Assembly: GCF_003843835.1 (NCBI RefSeq)
Contig: NZ_RKQL01000002.1
Coordinates: 310,001 to 374,000 of the forward strand
Reading direction: 5' to 3'
Length of the DNA: 64,000 nt
From: Tibeticola sediminis
GTDB taxonomy: Bacteria > Pseudomonadota > Gammaproteobacteria > Burkholderiales > Burkholderiaceae_C
Shown: piece after piece, positions 17,606 through 26,708 of the stretch
How the letters are laid out: the number at the start of each line of letters is the position of its first letter
Numbering within the stretch: the stretch's first letter is position 1
The notes under the pieces: model-generated
Told to the model about the DNA's origin: nothing
Seen by the model: only the letters and a program-made list of their open reading frames with translations
Database searches by the model: none
Position numbers and translations under genes: made by a program

Positions 17606-18739
17606 TCAGTTCAGCGCAACCTTCTTGCCGTCTTTGTAGACGGACAAGGTCACGGCCGGGTTCTTCAGCTCGCCGTTCGGCTCGAACTGGATGTTGGCCG
17701 TCACACCTTTGTAGTTCGTCTTGATGATTTCGGGCGTGTAGACCTTCGGGTCGGTCGAGTTGGCACGCTTCATCGCGTCGACCAGCACGAAGGTCGCGTC
17801 GTAGGTATACGGGCTGTAGATCTGGAACTGGCCCGGGAACTTCGCGTCGTAACGCTTCTTCCACTCGACACCGCCCGGCATCTTGGCGATCGAAGAGCCG
17901 CCTTCGGCACAAACCACGTTGCTCAAGCTCTTGGCGCCCGCGGCGATCTTCACGATTTCGTTCGTGCAGATGCCATCGCCACCGAAGAACTTGACGTTGG
18001 TCAGGCCCAGTTGGTCCATTTGACGGAGCATGGCGCCCGCTTGGGCGTCCATACCGCCGTAGAACACGGCGTCGGGCTTCTTGGCCTTGATCGCGGTCAG
18101 AATGGCCATGAAGTCGGTGGCCTTGTCGTTGGTGAATTGCTGGTCGACCACCTTGAGGCCTTTGGACTCGGCGGTCTTCTTGAACACTTCGGCAACGCCC
18201 TGACCATAAGCCGTGCGGTCATCGATGACGGCCACGGTCTTGAGTTTGAGCGCATCGGCGGCGTAGTACGCGAGCGCCGCACCCAGCGAGTTGTCGTTGG
18301 CAATGATGCGGTACGTGGTCTTGTAGCCCGGCTTGGTCAGATCGGGGTTGGTCGCCGCGCCCGTGATGTGCGGAATACCGCAATCATGGTAGACCTTCGA
18401 AGCGGGGATCGTCGTGCCCGAGTTCAGGTGGCCCACCACGCCGTTGACCTTGGCATCGCAGAGCTTTTGAGCGACGGCGGTGCCCTGCTTCGGATCGGCC
18501 GCATCGTCTTCGGGGACGATCTCAAACTTGACCTTCTTGCCCCCGATCACGATGTTTTGCGCGTTGAGGTCTTCGATGGCCATGCGCACGCCGTTTTCAT
18601 TGTCCTTGCCATAGTGCGCCTGCGGGCCGGACATCGGAGCCACGTGTCCGATTTTCACGACCTGCACGTCCTGCGCCACGACCAGGCCGGAAACAGCCGC
18701 TAGCGAAGCCAACACCGTCAGTTTCAGTTTCATTTGCAT
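17606..18739 (-). CDS. branched-chain amino acid-type ABC transporter substrate-binding protein
   Basis: Periplasmic binding protein of the LivJ/LivK (peripla_BP_6) family, about 377 residues, which captures branched-chain or other amino acids for an ABC permease. The signal peptide is MQMKLKLTVLASLAAVSGLVVAQ; the mature part starts DVQVVKIGHVAPMSGPQAHYGKD, and two Leu/Ile/Val-binding lobes follow. The start at 18739 is preferred over the open-frame ATG at 18784 because GGAG lies 9 bp upstream and the signal peptide begins there. No permease or ATPase genes are adjacent, so it is an orphan binding protein here. Tandem palindromes lie in its leader. Confidence 0.92.
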   Translation of the reverse strand: MQMKLKLTVLASLAAVSGLVVAQDVQVVKIGHVAPMSGPQAHYGKDNENGVRMAIEDLNAQNIVIGGKKVKFEIVPEDDAADPKQGTAVAQKLCDAKVNGVVGHLNSGTTIPASKVYHDCGIPHITGAATNPDLTKPGYKTTYRIIANDNSLGAALAYYAADALKLKTVAVIDDRTAYGQGVAEVFKKTAESKGLKVVDQQFTNDKATDFMAILTAIKAKKPDAVFYGGMDAQAGAMLRQMDQLGLTNVKFFGGDGICTNEIVKIAAGAKSLSNVVCAEGGSSIAKMPGGVEWKKRYDAKFPGQFQIYSPYTYDATFVLVDAMKRANSTDPKVYTPEIIKTNYKGVTANIQFEPNGELKNPAVTLSVYKDGKKVALN

Positions 18740-18764
18740 GTTCACAATCTCCAAAGTAGGAAGG

Positions 18765-18790
18765 TCAACGTTGATTGAATTCAACGTTGA
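18765..18790 (-). promoter_or_regulatory. tandem 10-bp palindromes in the leader of the ABC binding-protein gene
   Basis: Two perfect copies of the palindrome TCAACGTTGA (18765-18774 and 18781-18790) are separated by TTGAAT, giving a 16-bp period. They lie 26-52 bp upstream of the start codon at 18739. This looks like a double operator for a dimeric repressor or activator. No regulator gene is adjacent, and the cognate protein is unknown. Confidence 0.5.
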
Positions 18791-18859
18791 AACGATAGCG
18801 CAAAAAAGCCCTTGAATCCATTAGCGTGTTCCCGGGTGTGGGCATCGACGAGCAAGCGG

Positions 18860-19309
18860 CTAGCCTTTGGAAGCATCCGGACGGGCCGGAGCTTGAGGGG
18901 GGATCTCTGCCTCTCTCAGAGCGTCCCGAGCAGGGTCAAGGCCGTGCGCCCGCATCCGCTGCAGTTCATCCAGCAAACGCCGGCGGACACGTTCCAATTC
19001 GAGATCGAGCACTTCGACCATCCGGGCTTCGAGCGCCGCAAAAACCGCCCCCGGGTCGCAAGATTCCGGGAGATGCACCGGATCGAGCGCATCGGGTTCG
19101 ACTGCGGGCGCAAGTTCCGCCAGTCGTTCCGCTTCGTCGAACTTCTCTGAGACTGCGCTTGGCTCCGCCTCGGCCGACGGGCCTGAAAATGCTTCGGTGG
19201 GAACGTGTGGCGCGGACTCCCTGCAAGCAAGGCCGTCACCGATCGGTCGCAGCACTTCGGTCAGGATGGGCAAGGCGGCAGCGGGTGGCGCTTGCAGTCG
19301 CTCAGGCAT
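18860..19309 (-). CDS. conserved hypothetical protein downstream of holC
   Basis: Soluble protein of 149 residues with no family I can name. The N-terminal half is Ala/Pro/Glu-rich and low in complexity. The segment from about 90 (FAALEARMVEVLDLELERVRRRLLDELQRM) is strongly amphipathic and likely to form a coiled coil, and a proline-rich tail ends the protein. Its ATG overlaps the holC stop by 8 bp, so it is translationally coupled as the third gene of pepA-holC. No signal peptide or membrane segment is seen. Confidence 0.6.
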   Translation of the reverse strand: MPERLQAPPAAALPILTEVLRPIGDGLACRESAPHVPTEAFSGPSAEAEPSAVSEKFDEAERLAELAPAVEPDALDPVHLPESCDPGAVFAALEARMVEVLDLELERVRRRLLDELQRMRAHGLDPARDALREAEIPPQAPARPDASKG

Positions 19310-19748
19310 CGGCGCCCCCTGCCCTGAGGCTTAAATCATGGTGCTGCGGCTTGCAGCCGTGCGCGGTGTAGCCGCGCCAAAGTTGGCGCGCCTCGGCCAC
19401 CGAGGACGGATTGTCGCCGACGATTTCGACCACTCTTTCAAAGCCAGACCATCCGGGAGCCAGAGTGGCCCCAAGGTGGATCAGCGTCTCTGCCGGGGGC
19501 GCGGCCTCGCGCTCCTCGTACAGCAAGACCGGTGTGTACCGCCGCAGCGGCTCGGGGACGCTGCTGCGGCAGTGCGGCACGAACGACTGCGCATCTGCCG
19601 ACCACAGGGCGCGGTCGATCAGGCTCAAGCGCTCCGAGTTCGCGCAGATGGCCACCGTGGAGCCACGGGTGAGCATCCGGCGCACGACCCGACAGACCTG
19701 GGCCGTCGGGTCGTGCGCGTTCAACAAGAAAAAAACCTCCGGCTTCAT
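19302..19748 (-). CDS. holC: DNA polymerase III chi subunit
   Basis: Clamp-loader accessory subunit that links the polymerase holoenzyme to single-strand-binding protein; 148 residues, a normal length. The family start VFFLLNAHDPTAQVCRVVRR, the central GSTVAICANSERLSLIDRALW and the QSFVPH segment are recognisable. The ATG at 19748 overlaps the pepA stop (ATGA), the usual pepA-holC arrangement; upstream open frame belongs to pepA antisense-phase sequence and is discarded. Confidence 0.9.
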   Translation of the reverse strand: MKPEVFFLLNAHDPTAQVCRVVRRMLTRGSTVAICANSERLSLIDRALWSADAQSFVPHCRSSVPEPLRRYTPVLLYEEREAAPPAETLIHLGATLAPGWSGFERVVEIVGDNPSSVAEARQLWRGYTAHGCKPQHHDLSLRAGGADA

Positions 19749-21283
19749 CAACCCTTCGCAGGCCGTGGGCGACGGCCCCGTGCCTGTGGCGAATCTGCTT
19801 GAGGGGAGGCCGCAGCGGCCGGTGCTGCTTCCGTGAGGTGATGGGCGACCGAGAGCAAATAGCTGAGGAGCAAGCCCACCGGACGACCGGTCGCCCCCTT
19901 GGCCTGCCCACCTTTCCAGGCGGTACCGGCAATGTCCAGATGCGCCCATTCCAGCCCTTCCACGAAGCGCTGCAAGAACTTTGCGGCCGTGACCGCGCCC
20001 GCAGCGCGGCCCGCCACGTTGGCGACGTCGGCAAAGTTGGTTTTGAGGCCCTCGGCGTACTCATCGTCGAGTGGCATCCGCCAGCACAGGTCTTGGGCCG
20101 ACTCGCCCGCTCGCTCGAGGGCGGCGGCCAGCGCATCGCTGTTGGAGAAGAGCCCGCTGCGAACGGAACCGAGAGCGATCATGCAGGCCCCGGTCAGGGT
20201 CGCGATGTCGATGACGGCGCGCGGTTCGAACCGTTTGGCGTAGGTGATTGCGTCACACAGCACCAGGCGGCCCTCTGCATCGGTATTGAGGATCTCGATC
20301 GTCTGACCGCTCATGCTGGTGACGACATCGCCGGGTTTGACCGCCTTGCCATCGGGCAGGTTTTCGCAAGCGGGGATCAAGCCGACGACATTGATCTTGG
20401 GCTGCAGGCGCGCCAAGGCCCGGAAAACGCCGAGGACGCTCGCCGCGCCACTCATGTCGAACTTCATTTCATCCATCTCGGCAGCCGGCTTGATCGAGAT
20501 ACCGCCGCTGTCGAAGGTGATGCCCTTCCCCACCAACGCAACCGGGGCCTCGCGCCGCGCGCCGCCGCGGTAGTTCAGGATGATGAAGCGCAGCGGCTCA
20601 TGGCTGCCCTGGGCGACCGCCAGGAACGCGCCCATGCCGAGTTTTTCGACTTCCTTGGGCCCCAGCACTTCGCAATCGATGAGCTTGCTGCCTTTGGCGA
20701 TTTCCTGCGCGGCTTTGGCCAGGCGGTCGGGCGTGGCATGGTTGGCCGGGCGGTTCGCCCATTCGCGGGCGAACTCGACGCCTTCGGCGATGGCTTGGGC
20801 CTCGGCCAAAGCCGCGCCGAGTTCGGCGTCGGGCTGGGCAAGTCCCAAGCTCACGCGCTCGAGCTTGCGTGGCTCGGGCTTGCTCTTCGTGGCGGTATAG
20901 ACATAGCTGGATTCGGAAGCCGCAAGAACCGCGGCGCGCAGACCGCGCGCGTCGACCGCGCCGGCAAAGGCCACGACGAGATGGCGAACCGATAGGGTGC
21001 GCAAGAGGCTGACGCCTGCCGACACCGCTTGGCGCAGCGCCTGCGGCGTTGCATCGGCGCAACCCGCCAGCACGACGCGCCGTGCCGCCACGCCCGCAGG
21101 CTGCCAAAGCTGCAGGGTCTTGCCGGCTGCAGTTTCCAGATCGCCCGACTCGAGCGCTTCAGCGACCAGTTTGGGCAAGCCGGATCGGCCGCCTTTGTAG
21201 GCATGTGGCACCAAGACGAGGAGGCCATCGCACGGCGTTTGCGCGGCCGAGGCGAGGTCGAGGGGAAGAATTTCGAAGTCCAT
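19748..21283 (-). CDS. pepA: leucyl aminopeptidase (M17)
   Basis: Hexameric cytosolic zinc/manganese aminopeptidase of 511 residues. The M17 signature NTDAEGRL is present, as are metal and catalytic segments VGKGITFDSGGISIKP and DMSGAASVLG. The N-terminal macro-like domain covers about 1-170. The final 25 residues are Ala/Pro/Arg-rich and beyond the family core. It is divergent from lptF with only 27 bp between start codons, a conserved arrangement in proteobacteria, and is coupled to holC. Confidence 0.95.
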   Translation of the reverse strand: MDFEILPLDLASAAQTPCDGLLVLVPHAYKGGRSGLPKLVAEALESGDLETAAGKTLQLWQPAGVAARRVVLAGCADATPQALRQAVSAGVSLLRTLSVRHLVVAFAGAVDARGLRAAVLAASESSYVYTATKSKPEPRKLERVSLGLAQPDAELGAALAEAQAIAEGVEFAREWANRPANHATPDRLAKAAQEIAKGSKLIDCEVLGPKEVEKLGMGAFLAVAQGSHEPLRFIILNYRGGARREAPVALVGKGITFDSGGISIKPAAEMDEMKFDMSGAASVLGVFRALARLQPKINVVGLIPACENLPDGKAVKPGDVVTSMSGQTIEILNTDAEGRLVLCDAITYAKRFEPRAVIDIATLTGACMIALGSVRSGLFSNSDALAAALERAGESAQDLCWRMPLDDEYAEGLKTNFADVANVAGRAAGAVTAAKFLQRFVEGLEWAHLDIAGTAWKGGQAKGATGRPVGLLLSYLLSVAHHLTEAAPAAAASPQADSPQARGRRPRPAKG

Positions 21284-21310
21284 AATTGGCGGTTTGAGAA
21301 CGATCGGTCG

Positions 21311-22420
21311 ATGTTATTCCATTCCTCCATCCGCAGTGAGCTCGGGCGAAACTTCGCCGCCAGCCTGGTCGTGCTGGCGACGATCGTCATGTCGATCATG
21401 CTCATACGCACTTTGGGGCTGGCCGCGCGGGGATCGGTGAGCCCGTCCGATGTGTTGCTGGTCATGGGATTCACGGTCCTGGGTCACCTGCCGACGCTCC
21501 TCGCGCTGAGCCTCTTCATCGCCATCGTCGCGACCTTCTCACGGATGTATGCGGACAGTGAGATGGTGATCTGGTTTTCGAGTGGCGTGGGGCTGGCCGC
21601 GTTCACGCGGCCCTTGTTGCGGTTTGCCTGGCCGATCCTGGTGGCGGTCGGACTGCTCGCCGTGTTTGCCTGGCCTTGGGCCAATCGGCAAATCGACGAG
21701 CTGCGGGGCCGCTACGAGCAGCGAGGCGATATCGAGCGGGTGACGCCTGGGCAGTTTCAGGAATCGGCCGACGGCAGTCGGGTGTTTTTCATCGATCGTG
21801 ACAGCCCCGACAGCCGTCAAGGGACGAACGTCTTCATTTCTTCGACGGAAAACGGACGCCTCGCAGTGATCTCGGCGCGGATGGGGCGCTTGGAAACGAT
21901 CGATGGGCAACGTTTTTTGGTGCTGTTGGATGGCCAACGGATCGAGACCCCCGCCGATGGCTCGCTGGCCATCGAGGTCAGCGAGTTCGATCGCTATGGC
22001 GTACGGATCAAAGACCGCTCGGTGAACCTCGATCCGGCGCGGCCGGCGAAAGCGATCCCGACCTGGAACTTGCTGCAGAGTCCGACCCCGACGAACCGGG
22101 GCGAGCTGGCCTGGCGCTTCGGGCTCGTTTTGGCAGCGGCGAATCTGGTGCTGCTGGGGCTGGTCGTCACGAACGTGCACCCGAGAGCGAGCCGCAGCGG
22201 CAACCTGCTGCTGGCCTTGCTGACCTTCGTGGTGTATTACAACCTCATCAACCTCGGCCAGGCCTGGATCGCGCAGGGGCGGATGGGTTTGGCGAGCCTG
22301 CTGTTGGGCCTGCATGGGACAGCCTTTGTTTTGGGTGCGGGATGGCTGGCCGTCCGGCACAGCGGCTGGCATTGGCGTCGATGGATCCCGCGGGCAAACC
22401 GTGAATCGAGGGCGGCATGA
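21311..22420 (+). CDS. lptF: LPS export permease LptF
   Basis: Inner-membrane subunit of the LptB2FGC transporter that extracts lipopolysaccharide and sends it to the LptA bridge. 369 residues with three N-terminal and three C-terminal membrane helices around a periplasmic beta-jellyroll (about 130-270). Typical start MLFHSSIRSELGRNFAASL with the conserved coupling region after TM1. The ATG at 21311 is used; open frame upstream overlaps pepA. Its stop overlaps the lptG start (ATGA). Confidence 0.95.
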   Translation: MLFHSSIRSELGRNFAASLVVLATIVMSIMLIRTLGLAARGSVSPSDVLLVMGFTVLGHLPTLLALSLFIAIVATFSRMYADSEMVIWFSSGVGLAAFTRPLLRFAWPILVAVGLLAVFAWPWANRQIDELRGRYEQRGDIERVTPGQFQESADGSRVFFIDRDSPDSRQGTNVFISSTENGRLAVISARMGRLETIDGQRFLVLLDGQRIETPADGSLAIEVSEFDRYGVRIKDRSVNLDPARPAKAIPTWNLLQSPTPTNRGELAWRFGLVLAAANLVLLGLVVTNVHPRASRSGNLLLALLTFVVYYNLINLGQAWIAQGRMGLASLLLGLHGTAFVLGAGWLAVRHSGWHWRRWIPRANRESRAA

Positions 22421-23514
22421 AAACGATCCGCCGACTGATCCACGCCGAGGTGTTGCAGGCCGTGGGCTTCGTTGCCCTTGGATTCCTGGCCCTCTTCCTG
22501 TTTTTCGACCTCGTCGACGAATTGCCGCAGGTCGGCCGCAGCGGCTCGGGCTACCGGATCGCGCAAGCCTTGGGCTATGTGCTGCTGCTCGTGCCCTCGC
22601 ATCTGTACGAGGTGTTGCCGATTGCGACCCTGATCGGGACGGTGTTCGTCATGGCGCGGCTCGCCCAGAGTTCGGAGTTCACCATCCTGCGCACCAGCGG
22701 GCTCAGCCCGGCGCGGGCGCTCTGGACGCTGCTCCAGGTCGGTATGCTGCTGACCGCCTCGACCTTTTTGATTGGTGACTATGTCGTTCCGCAGGCGAAT
22801 CGGGCTGCGCAGCTGCTCAAGGCGAGCTACCTGGGCCTGATCACCGTGGGCCAAACCGGGGCCTGGCTCAAGGAACATCAGGACGGCCTGTCCTACTCCG
22901 TGAATGTGCGGGCCCTGGACGGTGACGGTTCGATGCAGGGGATACGGGTGTTCGCCTTCGACGCGACGGGCCGGTTGCAGTTGCAGATCCAGGCGCCGCG
23001 GGCCCGTTTCGCGCCCGAGGGGTGGGTGATGGAAGACGTCACGCGCACCTACTTTACGCGCGACGACCGTGGCCCGCGGGTGGCGCGCGCGACCGACCCC
23101 AGATGGACTTGGCAGACGGGCTTGACGGCCGAGATGGTTTCGGCAGCGCTCCTCAATCCCGAGCGGATGAAGGCGTGGGATCTGTTCGTCTACCAGCAGC
23201 ATCTGCGGGCCAATGGGCAAAGCGCCTTGAAATATGAAATCGCCTTTTGGCGCAAGGTGTTCTACCCCTTGAGCTGCCTCGTGATGGTCGTGCTCGCCCT
23301 GCCCTTCGCTTACTTGCACTTCCGCTCCGGCAGCATCACCAGCTATGTCTTCGGCGGCGTCATGGCCGGCATCAGCTTCTTTCTGCTCAACAACCTGTTT
23401 GGCTATCTCGGGACCGTGCAAAGCTGGTCGCCCTGGTTGGCAGCGGCTGCGCCCAGCCTGGTCTACTCGATGCTGTCGCTCGGCGCCTTTGGATGGCTGG
23501 TCTTACGCCGATGA
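22417..23514 (+). CDS. lptG: LPS export permease LptG
   Basis: Second permease subunit of the LPS transporter, 365 residues with the same plan as LptF: membrane helices at about 15-35, 55-80 and 98-118, a periplasmic jellyroll, then three C-terminal helices (for example VFYPLSCLVMVVLALPFAY). It starts within the lptF stop and ends within the start of the CbiX-like gene, so all three are coupled. Confidence 0.95.
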   Translation: MKTIRRLIHAEVLQAVGFVALGFLALFLFFDLVDELPQVGRSGSGYRIAQALGYVLLLVPSHLYEVLPIATLIGTVFVMARLAQSSEFTILRTSGLSPARALWTLLQVGMLLTASTFLIGDYVVPQANRAAQLLKASYLGLITVGQTGAWLKEHQDGLSYSVNVRALDGDGSMQGIRVFAFDATGRLQLQIQAPRARFAPEGWVMEDVTRTYFTRDDRGPRVARATDPRWTWQTGLTAEMVSAALLNPERMKAWDLFVYQQHLRANGQSALKYEIAFWRKVFYPLSCLVMVVLALPFAYLHFRSGSITSYVFGGVMAGISFFLLNNLFGYLGTVQSWSPWLAAAAPSLVYSMLSLGAFGWLVLRR

Positions 23515-23963
23515 ATCCACCCCGAAACGCCATACCCAAAGAGCCGCCCTGCGCGCGCGCGGCGGTCGAACACGGGGCTCAGCCAGCCCCGAGGGCGGCC
23601 CTGGTCTTTCTCGCCCACGGTTCTCGTGACCCGCTTTGGTCGGGGTTTCTCGATGCGGTCATCGAACGAGCCTTGGCTCAGAATTCCGAAGCCTGCATCC
23701 GCAAGGCTTTCCTCGAGTCCATGGCGCCCAGTTTGCTGGACGAGGTCGATGCGCTCACCGCCCAGGGGGTGTGCCGCGTCGTCATCGTTCCACTGTTCTT
23801 GGGCTCGGGGCGGCATGTGCGGGAAGATGTGCCGGCTGTGGTTGCGGCCTTGCGCGCGCGGCATCCTTCCTTGGAGATCGATCTGCGCGCCTCTGCCGGT
23901 GAAGACCCCGCCGTGCTCGATTTGCTCGCCCGCTTGGGTCTCGAAGCCTTGGGTGCGCGCTGA
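23511..23963 (+). CDS. CbiX-like sirohydrochlorin chelatase family protein
   Basis: Short class II chelatase-type protein of 150 residues. The two metal-binding histidine regions are LAHGSRDPLWSGF near residue 36 and LFLGSGRHVREDVP near 100. Short CbiX proteins insert Co or Fe into sirohydrochlorin or related tetrapyrroles. The first 30 residues are extra, Pro/Ala-rich and poorly conserved. The ATG at 23511 overlaps the lptG stop. It precedes cysB, which fits a link to sulfite reductase/siroheme metabolism, though that is inference. Confidence 0.8.
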   Translation: MNPPRNAIPKEPPCARAAVEHGAQPAPRAALVFLAHGSRDPLWSGFLDAVIERALAQNSEACIRKAFLESMAPSLLDEVDALTAQGVCRVVIVPLFLGSGRHVREDVPAVVAALRARHPSLEIDLRASAGEDPAVLDLLARLGLEALGAR

Positions 23964-24026
23964 AGCTTCGGTGCGCAGGTGTTTGGGTGAAGCCGAAGAA
24001 CGAGAGCCCTCCCCGGAGTCGCTGAC

Positions 24027-24977
24027 ATGAATCTGCACCAATTCCGCTTCGTTCAGGAAGCCTTGCGGCACAAGCTCAACCTGACCGAAGCGGCACGCGC
24101 GCTGCATACCTCCCAACCCGGTGTTTCGAAAGCGATCATCGAGCTCGAGGAAGAACTGGGCATCGAAATCTTTGCGCGCCACGGCAAGCGGCTCAAGCGC
24201 GTGACGGAGCCTGGCGAACATGTGGTGCGCAGCATTGAAATCATCATGCGCGAGGTGGCCAATCTCAAGCGCATCGGCGAACAATTCAGCGCGCAGGACA
24301 GCGGCACGCTCTCGATCGCGACCACCCACACCCAAGCCCGTTATGTCCTGCCGCAGCCGGTGGCCAAGCTGCGCATTGCTTACCCGAAGGTGAACATTGC
24401 GCTGCATCAGGGCACGCCCGAGCAGGTCGCGCGCATGCTGCTCGACGATGTCGCCGAGGTGGGCATCGCGACCGAGTCCCTGGCGCAGTTCGACGAACTC
24501 GTCACCTTGCCGTGCTACGAGTGGGAGCACATGATCGTTCTGCCGGCGGCGCATCGCTTGGCGGCGGTCGAGCGGCTGAGCCTGGAGGATCTCGTGCATG
24601 AGCCGCTGATCACCTACCACCCCTCGTTCACGGGCCGCACCCGCATCGATCAGGCGTTCGCAGCACGTCGCCTCGTGCCCCGGATCGCGCTCGAGGCGAT
24701 CGACTCGGACGTCATCACGACCTATGTGCGTTTGGGACTGGGCGTTGGGATCGTGGCCGAGATGGCTGTGCGGGATCTTCCGACGCTGTCGGGCGGTGAA
24801 CTCGTGGCGCGTCCGGCAGGCCACTTGTTTGGGCGCAACGTAGCCCGTGTCGCCTTCCGCAAGGGCGCCTATTTGCGTCACTTCGTGTACAAATTTGCAG
24901 AGTTCCTGTCCGAGCGTCTCGACCGCAAGCTGATCGAGCGGGCCATGACCGGCCACGTGGCCGATTACGAAATCTAG
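24027..24977 (+). CDS. cysB: LysR-family regulator CysB
   Basis: Transcription activator of sulfur assimilation genes, responsive to N-acetylserine. 316 residues. The DNA-binding helix-turn-helix is in the first 65 residues (MNLHQFRFVQEALRHKLNLTEAARALHTSQPGVSKAI), closely matching CysB/Cbl. The periplasmic-binding-like effector domain starts near 90 (SIATTHTQARYVLP), also typical. It lies 64 bp after the CbiX-like gene. Confidence 0.93.
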   Translation: MNLHQFRFVQEALRHKLNLTEAARALHTSQPGVSKAIIELEEELGIEIFARHGKRLKRVTEPGEHVVRSIEIIMREVANLKRIGEQFSAQDSGTLSIATTHTQARYVLPQPVAKLRIAYPKVNIALHQGTPEQVARMLLDDVAEVGIATESLAQFDELVTLPCYEWEHMIVLPAAHRLAAVERLSLEDLVHEPLITYHPSFTGRTRIDQAFAARRLVPRIALEAIDSDVITTYVRLGLGVGIVAEMAVRDLPTLSGGELVARPAGHLFGRNVARVAFRKGAYLRHFVYKFAEFLSERLDRKLIERAMTGHVADYEI

Positions 24978-24981
24978 CCCC

Positions 24982-26163
24982 ATGAACCCAAGCCCTCCAA
25001 CGCGCACGCCCGCGCTGCAGACCAAGCTTCCGAAAGTCGGCACCACGATTTTTTCCGTCATGTCGGCGCTGGCGGCCGAGACCGGTGCGGTCAATCTGGG
25101 CCAGGGCTTTCCCGACTTCGATTGCGACCCCCGGCTGGTCGATGCGGTGACCGAGGCCATGCGCGCGGGCCACAACCAATATCCACCGATGCCCGGCGTG
25201 CCCGAGCTTCGGCAGGCGGTCGCCGACAAGGTGCAGGTGCTCTATGGCCGACGCTACGATCCGGCAGGTGAAATCACCATCACGGCGGGCGCCACGCAGG
25301 CAATTCTGACCGCGATCCTGGCCGTGGTGCGCGCCGGCGACGAGGTCATCGTGCTCGAGCCTTGCTACGACAGCTACGTGCCGAACATCGAGCTCGCTGG
25401 CGGCGTGGCCGTGCCCGTGCCGCTGATGCCCGGCAGCTTCCGACCCGACTTCGACCGCATCGCCGCGGCGATCACCCCGCGCACGCGGGCCATCCTGGTC
25501 AACACGCCGCACAACCCGAGCGCGACGATCTGGCAGGCCGACGACTGGCTGCGGCTGCAGGAAATCCTGGCTCCGACCGATGTGCTGCTCATCAGCGACG
25601 AGGTGTACGAGCACATGGTCTACGCGCCCAACCGCCACAGCAGCGCCGCCACGTTCGACGGTTTGGCGGCGCGGGCCTTCATCGTCTCGAGCTTTGGCAA
25701 GACCTACCATGTCACCGGCTGGAAGGTCGGCACGGTCTGCGCCCCTGCGCCCTTGATGACCGAGTTCCGTAAAGTCCACCAGTTCAACGTGTTCACCGTG
25801 AACACACCGATGCAACACGGCCTGGCGCGCTACATGGCCGATCCACAGCCGTATTTGCAACTGCCGGCGTTCTACGCGGCCAAGCGCGACCTCCTCCGTG
25901 CCGGGCTCGAACAGACCCGCTTTCGTTTGCTGCCGAGTGAAGGCAGCTATTTCCAATGCGTGGATATTTCCGGTCTTGCGGTGCCCGAGCGTGATTTACC
26001 CGAGGATCAGTTCTGCCTGTGGCTCACGCGCGAAGTCGGGGTGGCGGCGATTCCGCTGTCGGCGTTTTACGGCAACGGCTTCGACCAGCGGGTCATTCGC
26101 TTTTGCTACGCGAAACGAGACGAAACACTGCATGCGGCGCTCAAGCGCCTCGCCCGGCTGTGA
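24982..26163 (+). CDS. methionine aminotransferase-type class I aminotransferase
   Basis: PLP-dependent class I/II aminotransferase of 393 residues, closest in motifs to YbdL (methionine aminotransferase) and kynurenine aminotransferase relatives. The PLP lysine is in SFGKTYHVTGWKVG; NTPHNPSAT and ISDEVYEHMVY are the cofactor-binding segments, and the C-terminal arginine region is VIRFCYAK. It starts only 4 bp after cysB, so it is probably cotranscribed with it and may serve sulfur amino acid metabolism. Confidence 0.85.
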   Translation: MNPSPPTRTPALQTKLPKVGTTIFSVMSALAAETGAVNLGQGFPDFDCDPRLVDAVTEAMRAGHNQYPPMPGVPELRQAVADKVQVLYGRRYDPAGEITITAGATQAILTAILAVVRAGDEVIVLEPCYDSYVPNIELAGGVAVPVPLMPGSFRPDFDRIAAAITPRTRAILVNTPHNPSATIWQADDWLRLQEILAPTDVLLISDEVYEHMVYAPNRHSSAATFDGLAARAFIVSSFGKTYHVTGWKVGTVCAPAPLMTEFRKVHQFNVFTVNTPMQHGLARYMADPQPYLQLPAFYAAKRDLLRAGLEQTRFRLLPSEGSYFQCVDISGLAVPERDLPEDQFCLWLTREVGVAAIPLSAFYGNGFDQRVIRFCYAKRDETLHAALKRLARL

Positions 26164-26265
26164 GCTAGGGCCCTAGCGGTCAGGAGCTTGAATTCCCTCA
26201 AACTTTGTAGCAAATGGCCGCGAATGAATGCGGTGAAAGCCGCGGTTTGGGTCACAATCCCCTTC

Positions 26266-26685
26266 ATGGAACCCAAACCCGACCCCAGCGCTTCCGCGGC
26301 GCGCCCAGCGAAGCCGGCATGGCATCGTTGGCGGCCTTGGCCTGCGCGCAAGCTTCGGGGTGCGGCTGGGGCGCAATCGCCATCGGCCCTGGCGCGCGGC
26401 TGGGATTCGGTGAAAGACAGCGGACGGCGCGAAAAGCAGCGCCTGAGCGACGAGTTGCGCAACATCAAAGGTGCTTGGCCGCTGCTGATGAAGCAGCGCC
26501 GCGGTGGCAAATGGACGCCGGAGGACAAGCGGCAGCTGCGTGGCATCCTCCGCTCGGCGTCCGCCCTTGGGCCTTACGTGCTCATCTGGTTCATTCCGGG
26601 CTCGATGCTGCTGCTGCCCTTCCTGGCTTGGTATCTGGACCGTCAGCGCCAACGCCACGATCGTGGCCACGCCAGCGACCGGTGA
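26266..26685 (+). CDS. LETM1-like small membrane protein
   Basis: Protein of 139 residues. The C-terminal half (RRGGKWTPEDKRQLRGIL then GPYVLIWFIPGSMLLLPFLAWYL) resembles the LETM1-related membrane domain known from mitochondrial proteins and from small bacterial homologues. One membrane hairpin is predicted near 105-128. The N-terminal 50 residues are basic and Ala/Pro/Trp-rich. The start at 26266 (MEPKPDP) is chosen as the nearest ATG to the conserved part; an open frame extends to 26188. Function in bacteria is not established. Confidence 0.65.
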   Translation: MEPKPDPSASAARPAKPAWHRWRPWPARKLRGAAGAQSPSALARGWDSVKDSGRREKQRLSDELRNIKGAWPLLMKQRRGGKWTPEDKRQLRGILRSASALGPYVLIWFIPGSMLLLPFLAWYLDRQRQRHDRGHASDR

Positions 26686-26708
26686 GGCAGGGCTGCCCCC
26701 CCCGCGCG

